Shown: piece by piece, positions 47,896 to 57,098 of the stretch
How the letters are laid out: each line of letters starts with the position of its first letter
Numbering within the stretch: position 1 is the stretch's first letter
Assembly (NCBI GenBank): GCA_030066015.1
Contig: JASJCL010000017.1
Span: 62,001-126,000 of the forward strand
Direction of reading: 5' to 3'
Length of the DNA: 64,000 nt
Origin: Desulfosarcinaceae bacterium
Lineage (GTDB): Bacteria > Desulfobacterota > Desulfobacteria > Desulfobacterales > Desulfosarcinaceae
Notes under the pieces: model-generated
Seen by the model: only the letters and a program-made list of their open reading frames with translations
What the model was told of the DNA's origin: nothing
The model's database searches: none
Made by a program: the position numbers and the translations under genes

Positions 47896-49263
47896 ATGCA
47901 GTTCCTCATCATTGGTGGTGACGCCGCCGGCATGAGTGCCGCCAGTCGGGCCAAGCGGCTCCGGCCCGACCTCCAGGTCACGGTCCTCGAACAGACCCAG
48001 GACGTCTCCTATAGCGCCTGCGGCATGCCCTACAACATCGCCGACCCGGAGCGGCCCATCGACGATCTCGTGGTGCGGGAGGCCGAGGTGTTTCGCCGCC
48101 AGCAGGGGATCGACCTGCGCCTGGGCCATACCGCCACCGCCATCGATCTGGCCGCACGCCTCGTCCATGCCACCACTCCCCATGGTCTGCAGGCCAAGCT
48201 GCCCTATGACCGCCTCCTCATCGCCACCGGCGCCCGTCCCCTGCAGCCGGAAATTCCCGGCGTCGACCTGCCCGGCATCTTTGCACTCAAATCTCTGGCC
48301 GATGGCCGACGGATCAAGGCGTATCTGAAGGGCCAGGAGGTCTCCAAAGTGGCCATCATCGGCATGGGCTATATCGCCCTGGAGATGTGCGAAGCCCTCA
48401 TTCAGCGGGACATCAAAGTGGACCTGATCAAGCCGCGGCCGCGGCTGCTGCCGTGGATGCCGGAGGCCCTGGCCAGCACGGTGCAGGCCACCTGCGAGGC
48501 GGCAGGTGCCCACCTATTTCCCGGAACCGCCATCCAGCGCATCGAACGGTCTGGCGACCATCTGATGATCATGGGGGACGGCATCCTGCTGAGGGCCGAC
48601 ATGATCCTGGTGGCCACCGGCATCACCCCCAACAGTGAGTTGGCCAGCGAAGCGGGTCTTCAGCTGGGGCCGGCCCGCGCCATCGCCGTCAATCGTCGCT
48701 TGCAGACCTCCGATCCCGCGGTCTATGCCGCCGGTGACTGTGCCGACGCCCACCATCTGGTTACCGGCCGATCCGCCTGGATCCCCCTGGCCCTGCGGGC
48801 CAATCGGGCCGGCTGGGCAGTGGCCGACAATGTCTGTGGGGTGCCCACCGAGTTGGACGGCATCGTGGGTACGGCGGTCTTCAGGGTGCTCGATCTCGAA
48901 GTGGCCCGCACCGGTCTATCCCAGACGGAAGCCGAGGGAGCGGGATTCAGCCCAGTGGCGGTGACCATCCAGACCCGCTCCCGTGCCCATGCCCACAAGG
49001 GCGCCGTTCCCATTCAGGTTCACTTGGTGGGCGATACGGTCAGCGGCCGCCTGCTGGGGGCGCAGATGGTGGGCGGCGAGGGGGTGGCCCACCGGATCAA
49101 CGCCGCTGCAGTGGCCCTGCAGAACCGAATGAAGGTGGCCGATTTCAGCCAGGCCGATCTGGCCTACGCCCCCCCTTTCGGACCGGTCTGGGACCCCCTC
49201 TTGACGGCGGCCAACCAATTGAAAAAAAAACTATTGCCCCCTAAGGAGAGTGAGCGACCATGA
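47896..49263 (+). CDS. FAD-dependent CoA-disulfide reductase-like oxidoreductase
   Basis: 455-aa pyridine nucleotide-disulfide oxidoreductase of the single-cysteine group (CoA-disulfide reductase, NADH oxidase/peroxidase, Npsr). FAD motif [13 protein letters not shown], catalytic Cys42 in [16 protein letters not shown](P) motif [17 protein letters not shown], and [14 protein letters not shown] 47896 follows AAAGGAG. The stop overlaps yjbQ by four bases (ATGA), so they are coupled. Likely reduces CoA-disulfide, polysulfide or oxygen; sulfur compounds fit a sulfate reducer, but this is inference. Confidence 0.88.
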   Translation: MQFLIIGGDAAGMSAASRAKRLRPDLQVTVLEQTQDVSYSACGMPYNIADPERPIDDLVVREAEVFRRQQGIDLRLGHTATAIDLAARLVHATTPHGLQAKLPYDRLLIATGARPLQPEIPGVDLPGIFALKSLADGRRIKAYLKGQEVSKVAIIGMGYIALEMCEALIQRDIKVDLIKPRPRLLPWMPEALASTVQATCEAAGAHLFPGTAIQRIERSGDHLMIMGDGILLRADMILVATGITPNSELASEAGLQLGPARAIAVNRRLQTSDPAVYAAGDCADAHHLVTGRSAWIPLALRANRAGWAVADNVCGVPTELDGIVGTAVFRVLDLEVARTGLSQTEAEGAGFSPVAVTIQTRSRAHAHKGAVPIQVHLVGDTVSGRLLGAQMVGGEGVAHRINAAAVALQNRMKVADFSQADLAYAPPFGPVWDPLLTAANQLKKKLLPPKESERP

Positions 49264-49676
49264 AAAGCTACCGCAAAGAACTCTGGTTCGACGTCCCCAC
49301 CCGACGGGCCTTTATCAACATCACCCCCGACGTGAACCAATGCCTCCGCCAGAGCGGTATCACCGAGGGGCTGGTGCTGGTCAACGCCATGCACATCACC
49401 GCTTCGGTATTCATCAACGACGATGAATCGGGTCTACATCACGACTATGACAAGTGGTTGGAGCGCTTGGCGCCCCACGCCCCGACGAATCAGTATCGGC
49501 ACAATGTGGGCGAGGATAACGCGGACGCTCATATGAAGCGCCAGATCATGGGCCGCGAAGTGGTGGTGGCCGTCACGGAGGGGCAGCTGGACTTTGGGAC
49601 CTGGGAGCAGATCTTCTACGGCGAGTTCGATGGACGACGGCGCAAACGGGTTCTGGTGAAAATCATCGGCGTGTGA
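49260..49676 (+). CDS. yjbQ: YjbQ/UPF0047 family protein
   Basis: 138-aa protein with the family's conserved blocks: [38 protein letters not shown] and [19 protein letters not shown]. The conserved histidines and Glu suggest a metal site. Some members have weak thiamine-phosphate synthase activity, but the physiological role is unknown. Translationally coupled to the flavoprotein upstream through an ATGA overlap. Confidence 0.9.
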   Translation: MKSYRKELWFDVPTRRAFINITPDVNQCLRQSGITEGLVLVNAMHITASVFINDDESGLHHDYDKWLERLAPHAPTNQYRHNVGEDNADAHMKRQIMGREVVVAVTEGQLDFGTWEQIFYGEFDGRRRKRVLVKIIGV

Positions 49677-49689
49677 CCAATAGCCTCGT

Positions 49690-49727
49690 AAAAAAAAGCA
49701 TCTCAGTCCAACTGCGGCTGAGATGCT
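49690..49727 (-). terminator. Intrinsic terminator of the cold-shock gene
   Basis: Perfect 10-base arms AGCATCTCAG (49697-49706) and CTGAGATGCT (49718-49727) around an 11-base loop; an A-run at 49690-49697 gives a U-tract on the minus-strand transcript. It may also stop yjbQ transcription from the other side, though the plus-strand tail is weaker. Confidence 0.9.
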
Positions 49728-49772
49728 CTTTCCATGCGGCTCTGATGCAGGGGATCGATCAGGAACTAGACC

Positions 49773-49976
49773 TTAGACCACCCGCACGACATTCTTTGCT
49801 TCAGGCCCCCGGTCACTCTCTTCAACTTCGAAGTTGACCTCTTCGCCCTCTGTCAATGTTTTGAATCCCGGCATTTCAATGGATGAAAAATGGACGAAGA
49901 TATCGCGTCCGGATTCCTCATTGATAAAGCCATACCCTTTCCTGTCGTTGAACCACTTCACTGTACCGGTTGCCAA
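49773..49976 (-). CDS. Cold-shock domain protein
   Basis: 67-aa CspA-type RNA/DNA chaperone. RNA-binding motifs KGYGFI (RNP1) and IFVHF (RNP2) are intact. Translation begins with TTG at 49976 preceded by GGAGGG; no in-frame ATG lies nearby. A leader of about 120 bases follows the putative promoter at 50105-50133, as is common for cold-shock mRNAs, and an intrinsic terminator lies downstream. Confidence 0.95.
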   Translation of the reverse strand: MATGTVKWFNDRKGYGFINEESGRDIFVHFSSIEMPGFKTLTEGEEVNFEVEESDRGPEAKNVVRVV

Positions 49977-50104
49977 AGCTTACCCTCCTGTACCTTTGAA
50001 ATTACCCCAAAACATTGTCGTTCTGAGCAAATGCCCTTGGCCGATAGCGCCAAATGCGGTTGGTCGTCATCGCCAGTTGACCACCAAATATTCGCCCAAA
50101 TACT

Positions 50105-50133
50105 AAATATGTCTAGAATTAAATCCAGGTCAA
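50105..50133 (-). promoter_or_regulatory. Candidate promoter for the cold-shock gene
   Basis: On the minus strand TTGACC (50133-50128), 16 bases, then CATATT (50111-50106), or 17 bases and ATATTT. The segment is clearly AT-rich compared with the flanks. The rest of the gap to 50265 is unremarkable. Confidence 0.45.
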
Positions 50134-50265
50134 GAAAAAAAATAGACTTAATTCCAGTGTATTGGAAGGCTCGGGAGGGTGGTTGCAATCGTCACCGGCA
50201 CGAACCGGGATCAACCCGCAGATTCAAGCGGCATCAGAGGGGCAGCGGCACCAGAATTGAGGGGA

Positions 50266-51258
50266 TCACTTCAGAAGGCGTTCGATAGTGGCCGCTTCCC
50301 GCAAGGCGCGGATATAGCGGCGCGTTGCCTTTTGCTGTTGCTCGGTCCGCAACATTTTTTGAAGCCCCTCGCGCACCAACAGAAAGGACAACTGCCGCGC
50401 CGGGCGACGGTCTGAAACCAGCAGCAGGTGATAGCCTGCCGGGCTTTCGACGATTCGGCTAACCTGGCCTGGTACCAAGGCGAAAGCGGCCTGGGCCAGG
50501 GTCGGATAGAGGTGTTCCCGGGTGAGGTAGCCCAGGTCTCCACCGCGGGCACTGCTGGGGCATTGGGAGGCATCGATGGCCAGCGTAGCAAAGTCGGCGC
50601 CCTCGGCCAACTGCTGCGCGAGCGCCTGCATCCGCAGATAGGCTTTCTGGCGCTCCTCCATGGACACCTTGGGGGGCAGCTGGATCAAAATGTGGCGCAG
50701 GTGGACCTCTTCCGGATGAATGAAGCGAGATCTGTTTTCGTCGAAGTAAGCCCGGGCGTTTTTTTCGGTGACGGCGCCGATCTGCGGCAACTCCTTCTCC
50801 AAGAGTCTTTCGATCAGCATCCCCTCCTGGACGTAGCGAAAGAAGGCGTCGTCTCCAGCGGCGGCGTCGCCGTTGGTCACCGTCTCCTGACCCGGCCGGG
50901 TTTGCAACTTTTCCGGCAGGCGCTCGATCCGTCGCAGCACCCGGGCAGTGCTGATGGTAAGACCCTGCCGATGGGCCTCCTGGAGGAGCAGCTCACGATC
51001 AATAAGGTTTTCCAGCAACTTCTGACGGACCGCTTGGGGATCCTCGGCGACGCTGGCATCCGGCGCTTCGCCCGAGGGATCGTAGAAAAGTTTCAGGGCA
51101 GCGTCCAGTTCATTCTGGTAGATGATGGCGCCGTTGACCAGGGCCACCATCTTCGGTGACTCTTGAGCGGCGAGGGAGGGGGCGCTCGCCAGACACAGGA
51201 GAACCAGCCAAGCGATGCGGCGGCGCCAGCGGCCTCTGTCTGCTCTTAAACCGTACAT
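50266..51258 (-). CDS. Periplasmic parvulin-type peptidyl-prolyl isomerase
   Basis: 330 aa with a signal peptide (IAWLVLLCLASAPSLAA), a SurA-like N-terminal chaperone region (about 35-165) and a PpiC/rotamase domain: EVHLRHILIQLPP, AEGADFATLAIDASQCPSSA, RGGDLGYLTRE, LVPGQVSRIVESPAGYHLLL. Likely assists folding of exported proteins. It precedes none of the outer-membrane assembly genes here. Confidence 0.9.
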   Translation of the reverse strand: MYGLRADRGRWRRRIAWLVLLCLASAPSLAAQESPKMVALVNGAIIYQNELDAALKLFYDPSGEAPDASVAEDPQAVRQKLLENLIDRELLLQEAHRQGLTISTARVLRRIERLPEKLQTRPGQETVTNGDAAAGDDAFFRYVQEGMLIERLLEKELPQIGAVTEKNARAYFDENRSRFIHPEEVHLRHILIQLPPKVSMEERQKAYLRMQALAQQLAEGADFATLAIDASQCPSSARGGDLGYLTREHLYPTLAQAAFALVPGQVSRIVESPAGYHLLLVSDRRPARQLSFLLVREGLQKMLRTEQQQKATRRYIRALREAATIERLLK

Positions 51259-51330
51259 GGGGTCTCCTGGTGAGTTCGTGTCGTTTGGTGAGGTCGAGAT
51301 GTGGGCGTGATGCGCTCCGGTGGCGGGGTG

Positions 51331-51975
51331 CTAGAACCCGAGTCGCTGGTGGATCAGCACCACGGTGATATCGGTCAAAAACGGCTTGCGATGCAGAATG
51401 GCGGTCACACGACAGATCCGCTGGGGGCTCTGACAATCCTCGCAGACGCCGGACGTGACGCAGGGTGTCTGACGATTCAGGCTTCGGGCGCGCATGGGGG
51501 CGGCCACCTCACGGACCCGCTGCAATGCCGCTTCGAGGCTGGTGGCGACCTTGTTCATGCCCGCCACGATGAACACTTTGCGGGGTCCGAAGGTCATGGC
51601 GTTGGTACGATTGCCGATACCGTCCACGTTGACGATCTCGCCGTTGGTAGAAATGGCGTTGGCACTGCAGAAAAAGCAGTCGCAGCGCCCCTGATCCAGT
51701 CGCAGCTGCAGCTCCTCCTCAGGGCTCAGGTCATCTCGCCAGTGGTCGTAAAGGATCTTGCCCTGTTCCCTCAGCGCCTCGATCAGCCCCAATTGACGGA
51801 GGGTGACCGAACCGCCGAAGCCGAAACTCGTGCATTCCTCGCAGCGCTTCAATAGCAGGTCGCGGGCCGCGTCGACATCGGCCACCGCCTCCGCCCGAAA
51901 GCCGTTTTTCGTCAGAGCGGCCAAACAGCGCTCCGCCCGCCGCTGCCAGCGCCATTGATGGTGGTCGGTCCTCAT
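51331..51975 (-). CDS. LUD domain (LutC/YkgG-like) protein
   Basis: 214 aa. Conserved LUD pattern: SFGFGGSVTLRQLGLIEALR, DCFFCSANAISTNGEIVNVD and GNRTNAMTFGPRKVFIVAG. The cysteine pair CFFC and a C-terminal CVTSGVCEDCQSPQRIC cluster are notable. The ATG at 51975 lies one base after the stop of the DUF3108 gene (TGAGATG), so the start is set by coupling. LutC relatives take part in lactate oxidation; no lutA/lutB is near, so function stays open. Confidence 0.85.
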   Translation of the reverse strand: MRTDHHQWRWQRRAERCLAALTKNGFRAEAVADVDAARDLLLKRCEECTSFGFGGSVTLRQLGLIEALREQGKILYDHWRDDLSPEEELQLRLDQGRCDCFFCSANAISTNGEIVNVDGIGNRTNAMTFGPRKVFIVAGMNKVATSLEAALQRVREVAAPMRARSLNRQTPCVTSGVCEDCQSPQRICRVTAILHRKPFLTDITVVLIHQRLGF

Positions 51976-51976
51976 C

Positions 51977-52888
51977 TCAGAGATCGCTTTCATTCGCATG
52001 GATCGCGGGAGTGCTGGAGGAGGTGGCGCTGGCCACGGGCGCTGGGCGGTGTCCCGCCGCGGCCGTCAGACCCTGAGCAGAGACCAACTCTCCGGTGAAA
52101 CTGCCAATCACCACCGCACTCTTGATCTTTACCGGTATGCGGCGACGGTCGGCCGTCACCCACAGCTGCAGTTTGGCGTCCTTCGATTTCTCGAACACAC
52201 CGCCCACATGGCTGAGGTCGGGTTCCAAGAGATAGGTATCGTAGGTGTCACCGCTGGCCAGCTTAATGGTCTCACGGCGCACGACATGCGCTTTGCCGAT
52301 GACCCAGCGTTTACCGTCCGAAACCGGCTTCTGAATGACGCTGTTCTCCTTGAGTTTCAAGGAACGGGAGTAGTAGAAGGCCGACAGGGGGTCGAAGGTA
52401 CCCACGGAGATGGGCAGCTCCTTGCGAATTTTGCCCGATTTGTAGTAGCGCGCCTGATTGCTGGCCGTATCGAACACCACCATCACATCCTTGCGAACGG
52501 ACCCCTCACGCTGCTTCTTCTTGTACAGCATGGAGCCCTTCATCTCGGTATCGACAAAGCCTTCGATGCGGTCGCGCACCTTGTAAATGCGGTCGATGAA
52601 GGGCGTCGACTTGGCTGTGAGCATGAAATGGTAGGCCGGCACCCCGTTGATGGTGGTCAAAGGGCGCACCTCCAGGACCGCCTCCCCGGCGGGGATAATG
52701 GTCCATTTCAACGCGTAGGTCAGCCGCTCGCCGGGCTGGAAGGGCAGCGGGTTGTCGGCGGCGCGGGCGTGTCGCGTGCCGAGAATGGGAAGCAACACCA
52801 CCAGCAGTAGGGCGAAGGCGCGCCCCAACGCTGCGCGGCGTCGGCAACCCGCGGCTGGGCGGTTTGGATGAGATCTTATTGCACACAT
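51977..52888 (-). CDS. DUF3108 domain periplasmic protein
   Basis: 303 aa from ATG 52888. Basic N-terminus and signal helix (AFALLLVVLLPILGTRHARA), then the DUF3108 pattern FQPGERLTYALKWTIIPAGE, TPFIDRIYKVRDRIEGFVD and LQLWVTADRRRIPVKIKS. Proteins of this family are beta-rich and exported; function unknown. A Ser/Ala/Thr-rich tail ends it. Coupled with the LUD gene downstream. A start at 52936 is also open. Confidence 0.82.
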   Translation of the reverse strand: MCAIRSHPNRPAAGCRRRAALGRAFALLLVVLLPILGTRHARAADNPLPFQPGERLTYALKWTIIPAGEAVLEVRPLTTINGVPAYHFMLTAKSTPFIDRIYKVRDRIEGFVDTEMKGSMLYKKKQREGSVRKDVMVVFDTASNQARYYKSGKIRKELPISVGTFDPLSAFYYSRSLKLKENSVIQKPVSDGKRWVIGKAHVVRRETIKLASGDTYDTYLLEPDLSHVGGVFEKSKDAKLQLWVTADRRRIPVKIKSAVVIGSFTGELVSAQGLTAAAGHRPAPVASATSSSTPAIHANESDL

Positions 52889-52985
52889 ATAACGGGACAC
52901 CGTTATGAGGTCGAACCTACGGTGACGCAAGCGCACCGGTATTCCGGCTTTGTGCCATAAAACGCTGCATTAGGCAAACGGGGCC

Positions 52986-53765
52986 TCAAGGATCCGCGAT
53001 GGCCGGGGGCCCATCCGCAGCGCGGCTGCTGTTGCGGCGGCGCCAGCAGGTGTGTCGCAGTTGACAGAAGCCGCAAACCGATCCCACCCTGCGAGACCGG
53101 TAGGCTGCGCCCAATCCAATGAGACCAGTGGCCGATTTGTGGGGCGTCAAAACGCCGTTTTCGCCAAGCGTGATCCCGATGGCCGCAGCACCAGCGGGAC
53201 CATCGCTCTCCAGAAAACCCCACAAGCCGCGCTGGCCGGTCAAGGGCCAGCCGTCCAGGGTTCCCGGACCCAGGGAGGGACTGACGCCCCAGTTGCGGCG
53301 GGAGGCCTCGGCCTCGGCCTGCTCCCGCACGGCGCGGCCCACTTCGGACAGGGCGACGACGCCGGCGCTGTCCAGCAGATAGGCCTGCAGGAGTTCGCCC
53401 TTGTGGTTAAGCTCCCGCACGGCTGCGTCGAGATCGTCACCGATGGTACCCACACTGATCAGTGCGATGACGGCGGCCGCCATGAGATCGGCATGGGGCC
53501 CGATATTCAATGAAACCGCATGGCGGGATCCGGCTTCCATCGAATCGAGCGTCACCGTTTCGGCCGTCACCGATGTCACCCGCACCCAGGCCATGGCCGC
53601 CGCCGGGCGTATCAGGCGGCGGGCGGTCGTCACGGCCGCCGCCATGTCGGCGTTCAATCGATCGATGCGTCGACCGCGATTGAGGGTCAGTAGGACCGCT
53701 GCGGGATCGATCGCGATGGACACATCGGTGAGGAGTTGTTGTCGCGGTGAGGGTAAAGGGGCCAT
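52986..53765 (-). CDS. Stand-alone B12-dependent methionine synthase activation-domain-like protein
   Basis: 259 aa. The central and C-terminal parts match the MetH reactivation domain: NWGVSPSLGPGTLDGWPLTG, GITLGENGVLTPHKSATGLI. A cysteine-rich tail VGSVCGFCQLRHTCWRRR follows, which the MetH domain lacks. The domain binds SAM for reductive reactivation of cob(II)alamin. Such detached domains may serve a separate methionine synthase core or corrinoid methyltransferases; none is encoded in this window. Confidence 0.7.
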   Translation of the reverse strand: MAPLPSPRQQLLTDVSIAIDPAAVLLTLNRGRRIDRLNADMAAAVTTARRLIRPAAAMAWVRVTSVTAETVTLDSMEAGSRHAVSLNIGPHADLMAAAVIALISVGTIGDDLDAAVRELNHKGELLQAYLLDSAGVVALSEVGRAVREQAEAEASRRNWGVSPSLGPGTLDGWPLTGQRGLWGFLESDGPAGAAAIGITLGENGVLTPHKSATGLIGLGAAYRSRRVGSVCGFCQLRHTCWRRRNSSRAADGPPAIADP

Positions 53766-53835
53766 CAGCCAATATCCAATTCCGAAGGAATCGTGATCCC
53801 CCCAACTTCAATTGGGTTCCGGCGGGGGCAGACCA

Positions 53836-55128
53836 TCAGTGCACACCATAGCGACAGTCGAGACAATCATCGATAAGCACCTTCAGCTTGCGGCGCAACA
53901 CCTTGTAGGAAAAATTCCGCAGAGAGACCTCAAAGTTGTGATCCACAATCTGACGGCAATAGTCGGGATCGCGCAGCACCTTCTTGGCCATTTGAACCGC
54001 CTCGGAGGTCACATAGCCATCAAATTCGATCACCTTGAACCCCTTGGGTCTGATGTCGGTCGCGTAGATGGAGTAGTTGTTCACCACGATGGGCTTGCGA
54101 AAGTAGATCGCCTCGAGAAAGGCATTGCCAAAGCCTTCGTAGGTGGAGGGATAGGTTACCAGATCGGCGTGGGGGTAAATGTCCTCCAGCGTGTAGATTT
54201 TCCGTCCATCTTCGGTCCTGCCGCGGTGATCGTCGATGATGTCCGAGACGAAGAGCGTGTCCACCTTCATGAGGCGTGAATACTCCTGAACGCGGTGTTC
54301 GTAATCATAGCCTTCGTCGCCGGAGGCGTGGGAGATGACCAGTTTGGCGCGGGCACCGAGACGATGGACGAACTCGATGGCATGTTCGATCCCCTTGCGT
54401 TTGACCACCCGGGTGGGCTGAAGAATCAGCAGCTCATAGTTCTTCAGCCCCAGGGCCTCCCGCACGTCGGCGGCATAGTCGTCCAGGGGCTTGGGGGGAT
54501 TTTCGAAATCCATCACGTTGGGCACTACCGTGGCCGATATGCCGGTGCGCAGACTGAGCTGGCTATCGGCCGATGTATTGATCACCACATGTTTGATGGA
54601 TGGCAAGTTGGGCGGAAAGGCCATGTTGAGGAATTCCCAGCAGGCATTGAGCGTGAACTGCTGGCGTTCCCAGTAAAAATCATGGTGATGGGCGATGGTG
54701 CTCATACCGGTCTCAGAGATCACCTCGGTGATCGCCATCCCCAGGGGCATGTTCATGGGGATGGTGAGTGCGTTCTGGGGTACCAGGAGATCGATCTTGA
54801 ATTTGGCGATGAAGCGATGGAGGTGGTCCTTGATCTTGCGCTTTAGGGCATAGGTTTGCTGGGTAACCTCGCGGGGGCGGGTGGTGACGCCGAAGCATTT
54901 ATCATTGATCTCGCGGATGGCCGGATGGGTGAAATGCGCTTCCGGGAGAAGATAGGAGCGGTCTTCGGGGCGGTCCAACTCACCGGCGAAGTAGTAGCAA
55001 GTGAGTCCCTCCTTTTCAAAGACCCTGGCCCACTTCTCTGTTTCCAGAGATACCCCATCGGTACCCGCGAAACGGGTGGAGACAAAGCCGACATTGTGTT
55101 CCTTGCGACAATACTCACAATAGGCCAT
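53836..55128 (-). CDS. Family 4 glycosyltransferase with terminal CxxC pairs
   Basis: 430-aa GT-B fold glycosyltransferase. VGFVSTRFAGTDGVSLETEK begins the N-terminal Rossmann domain; ILQPTRVVKRKGIEHAIE and VTYPSTYEGFGNAFLEAIYF are the nucleotide-sugar-binding part. N-terminal CEYC (Cys4, Cys7) and C-terminal CLDC (Cys422, Cys425) may jointly bind zinc. ATG 55128 follows GGGGAGAG. Similar sequences include enzymes for compatible solutes such as mannosylglucosylglycerate, but I cannot prove that here. Confidence 0.82.
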   Translation of the reverse strand: MAYCEYCRKEHNVGFVSTRFAGTDGVSLETEKWARVFEKEGLTCYYFAGELDRPEDRSYLLPEAHFTHPAIREINDKCFGVTTRPREVTQQTYALKRKIKDHLHRFIAKFKIDLLVPQNALTIPMNMPLGMAITEVISETGMSTIAHHHDFYWERQQFTLNACWEFLNMAFPPNLPSIKHVVINTSADSQLSLRTGISATVVPNVMDFENPPKPLDDYAADVREALGLKNYELLILQPTRVVKRKGIEHAIEFVHRLGARAKLVISHASGDEGYDYEHRVQEYSRLMKVDTLFVSDIIDDHRGRTEDGRKIYTLEDIYPHADLVTYPSTYEGFGNAFLEAIYFRKPIVVNNYSIYATDIRPKGFKVIEFDGYVTSEAVQMAKKVLRDPDYCRQIVDHNFEVSLRNFSYKVLRRKLKVLIDDCLDCRYGVH

Positions 55129-55264
55129 GAGAAACTCTCCCCGTGGTAATTTCGGTGTTGCGGTCCCCCCCGGTGTCCTTGCCACCCGCCGCGGCGCACG
55201 CATACCAGCGCTCAGGCGATCAGACCGCGGCGGTCGGTGACCGATCCCGGACCTCGGCCTGCAC

Positions 55265-55870
55265 CTAACGTCCGGTCGGATCCGTCGCCATGGCGGCCAC
55301 CTCCGCATGGCGGAAACAGCCGCACAGATGATCGTTCACCAACCCGGCGGCCTGCATGAAGGCATAGCAGATGGTGGGCCCCACAAAACGGAAACCGCGC
55401 GCCTTGAGATCACGGCTCATCGCCTGCGATTCGGCGCTCACGGCCGGCACCTGAGCGTCAGCGGTCCACCGGTTCTGGATGGGCCCTCCTCGGACAAACT
55501 GCCAGATGTAGCGGTCGAAGCTGCCCTGATCGGCCTGAAGTTCGCGAAAGGCCCGGGCGTTGTCGATCGTGGCGAGGATCTTCTGACGGTTCCGCACGAT
55601 CCCGGCGTCTTGCATCAGCCTGCGGACGTCGGCATCGGTGTAGGCAGCGATTGCGGAGGCCTCGAAGCGGTGGAATGCGCGCCGGAAGTGCTCCCGTTTG
55701 CGGAGGATGGTCAACCAGCTCAGGCCTGCCTGAAATCCGTCCAGAACGAGGAATTCGAACAGCCGTTGATCATCGTGAAGGGGCACCCCCCATTCGTGGT
55801 CGTGATAGGCGATGGAGAGGGGATCATCACCTGGCCAGGTGCAGCGTTGGGCGTCTCGCATACTCTGCAT
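55265..55870 (-). CDS. tag: DNA-3-methyladenine glycosylase I
   Basis: 201 aa, typical Tag length. Removes 3-methyladenine from alkylated DNA. RCTWPGDDPLSIAYHDHEWG at the start contains the zinc-snap Cys10 and His23, which pair with the late LVNDHLCGCFRH; the base-pocket region LDGFQAGLSWLTILRKRE and GFRFVGPTICYAFMQAAG are conserved. ATG 55870 (ATG 55861 also possible). Confidence 0.93.
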   Translation of the reverse strand: MQSMRDAQRCTWPGDDPLSIAYHDHEWGVPLHDDQRLFEFLVLDGFQAGLSWLTILRKREHFRRAFHRFEASAIAAYTDADVRRLMQDAGIVRNRQKILATIDNARAFRELQADQGSFDRYIWQFVRGGPIQNRWTADAQVPAVSAESQAMSRDLKARGFRFVGPTICYAFMQAAGLVNDHLCGCFRHAEVAAMATDPTGR

Positions 55871-55948
55871 TTCCTGAACCGGCCGACAGCGATGGCGGCG
55901 AACGTGGGTGGGGCGGGCGGGTCGGACCGCCGGGGCAGATAACGACGG

Positions 55949-56425
55949 TTATTTTAGCAGGTAGAACCCCAGACTGGGGTCATCCCCCTCCCGCTCCTTG
56001 AAGGCCACGCCCACGTGGGTGTCGGTCACATTTTTAACGACGACGACTTTCTCGATGAGGGTATGCTGGGGATCGTCCAGGTTGAACTCTACCTTGAGGT
56101 TGTCACCGATGTTGAAGGTGCGCCCCACGTTCAGCTTGAGCTTCATGCCCGAACTGGAGATATCCTCCACCCGCATGATGCCCTTGTCCGTGGAGCCATC
56201 CGGGCGCTCGTAGCTGTAGGTGCCCGGCAAGCGGGTATGCTTGCGGTAGCGCCGGCGCTTCTCCAAAACCGCTCGGAACGCCTGCCCACAACGGCATTTG
56301 ATGTTGACGCGCACGGTCTTGTCCATCTTGGCGTAACGCGTGACATCCGCGGTGGTGGTGTTTTCGCAATTGGGGCAAACAAAAGTGGCCGTGTTGTTTT
56401 TCGTGATGTAGACTCTTACGTCCAT
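55949..56425 (-). CDS. PilZ domain protein with N-terminal zinc-ribbon-like region
   Basis: 158 aa. The PilZ c-di-GMP-binding signature is present: R61xxxR65 (RKHTR) and D88xSxxG93 (DISSSG). Before it come Cys17-x2-Cys20 and Cys44-x-Cys46, suggesting a small zinc ribbon. Likely a c-di-GMP effector, though its partner is unknown; no diguanylate cyclase is in the window. Confidence 0.87.
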   Translation of the reverse strand: MDVRVYITKNNTATFVCPNCENTTTADVTRYAKMDKTVRVNIKCRCGQAFRAVLEKRRRYRKHTRLPGTYSYERPDGSTDKGIMRVEDISSSGMKLKLNVGRTFNIGDNLKVEFNLDDPQHTLIEKVVVVKNVTDTHVGVAFKEREGDDPSLGFYLLK

Positions 56426-56579
56426 CTGCCCTCCAGGCGGATCGCATCAGATATTGGTATCGCGGTATCACCGTCTCAAGATTGGCACTATGTTATGCGG
56501 CGGAGCGCCCGCCTGTCAATGCGTCGGCGTCATCGGGGCCCCGCAGCGCTCCCCGGGGCCATCGCGCTGGACCTGAGCA

Positions 56580-57026
56580 TCAGGCCGTCTTGGCAATCCG
56601 CACGATCTGCGGTTTGTAGGCGCGTTTGCTGGACAGTCTGTTCCCACGCAAGCGGATGAAGAAGAAGGAGATCCCCAGTGCGATCAAGGAGACGACGGCG
56701 GAGAGCCCCGACGGGTCCCAGCCGCGTGCGAGGGCATAGCGGTGGCCCAAAGCGGCGCCGATGATCATGCAGAGGATGGGCACGACATACAGCAAAAAGG
56801 TGGCCTTTAGCAGGGGGCCGGTATCCAAGCTGAGAACGATCTCATCCCCCACCTGCGCACCGACCACATTGAGGGCCTCCACCTCCATATCCTTGCCCCG
56901 CTCGCTAGGATTGCAGCTGTGGCGGGATGAACAGGATTTGCAGGCACTCGACCGCTGGGTCAGAACCCATGCAATGCCAGACTCCGGCTCCCCCAGACGG
57001 ATTACGATGCCTTTTTCAGTAGCCAT
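56580..57026 (-). CDS. rseC: RseC/MucC-family membrane protein
   Basis: 148 aa from ATG 57026 (GAGGG upstream). Cysteine motif ACKSCSSRHSC, a beta-rich domain (VGAQVGDEIVLSL) and two helices (FLLYVVPILCMIIGAALG; LSAVVSLIALGISFFFI). The family includes RseC, part of the SoxR-reducing system with Rnf-like complexes, and is often found with rnf genes. Here it lies downstream of the RnfB-GltD gene but is separated from it by an intrinsic terminator. Confidence 0.88.
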   Translation of the reverse strand: MATEKGIVIRLGEPESGIAWVLTQRSSACKSCSSRHSCNPSERGKDMEVEALNVVGAQVGDEIVLSLDTGPLLKATFLLYVVPILCMIIGAALGHRYALARGWDPSGLSAVVSLIALGISFFFIRLRGNRLSSKRAYKPQIVRIAKTA

Positions 57027-57098
57027 GGCGTCCCTCTCGAATCCATTGGAGAGTGCCCCTCGAGGGCACCATCCTGGGAACGGTGCGTCCTTCAGGGC

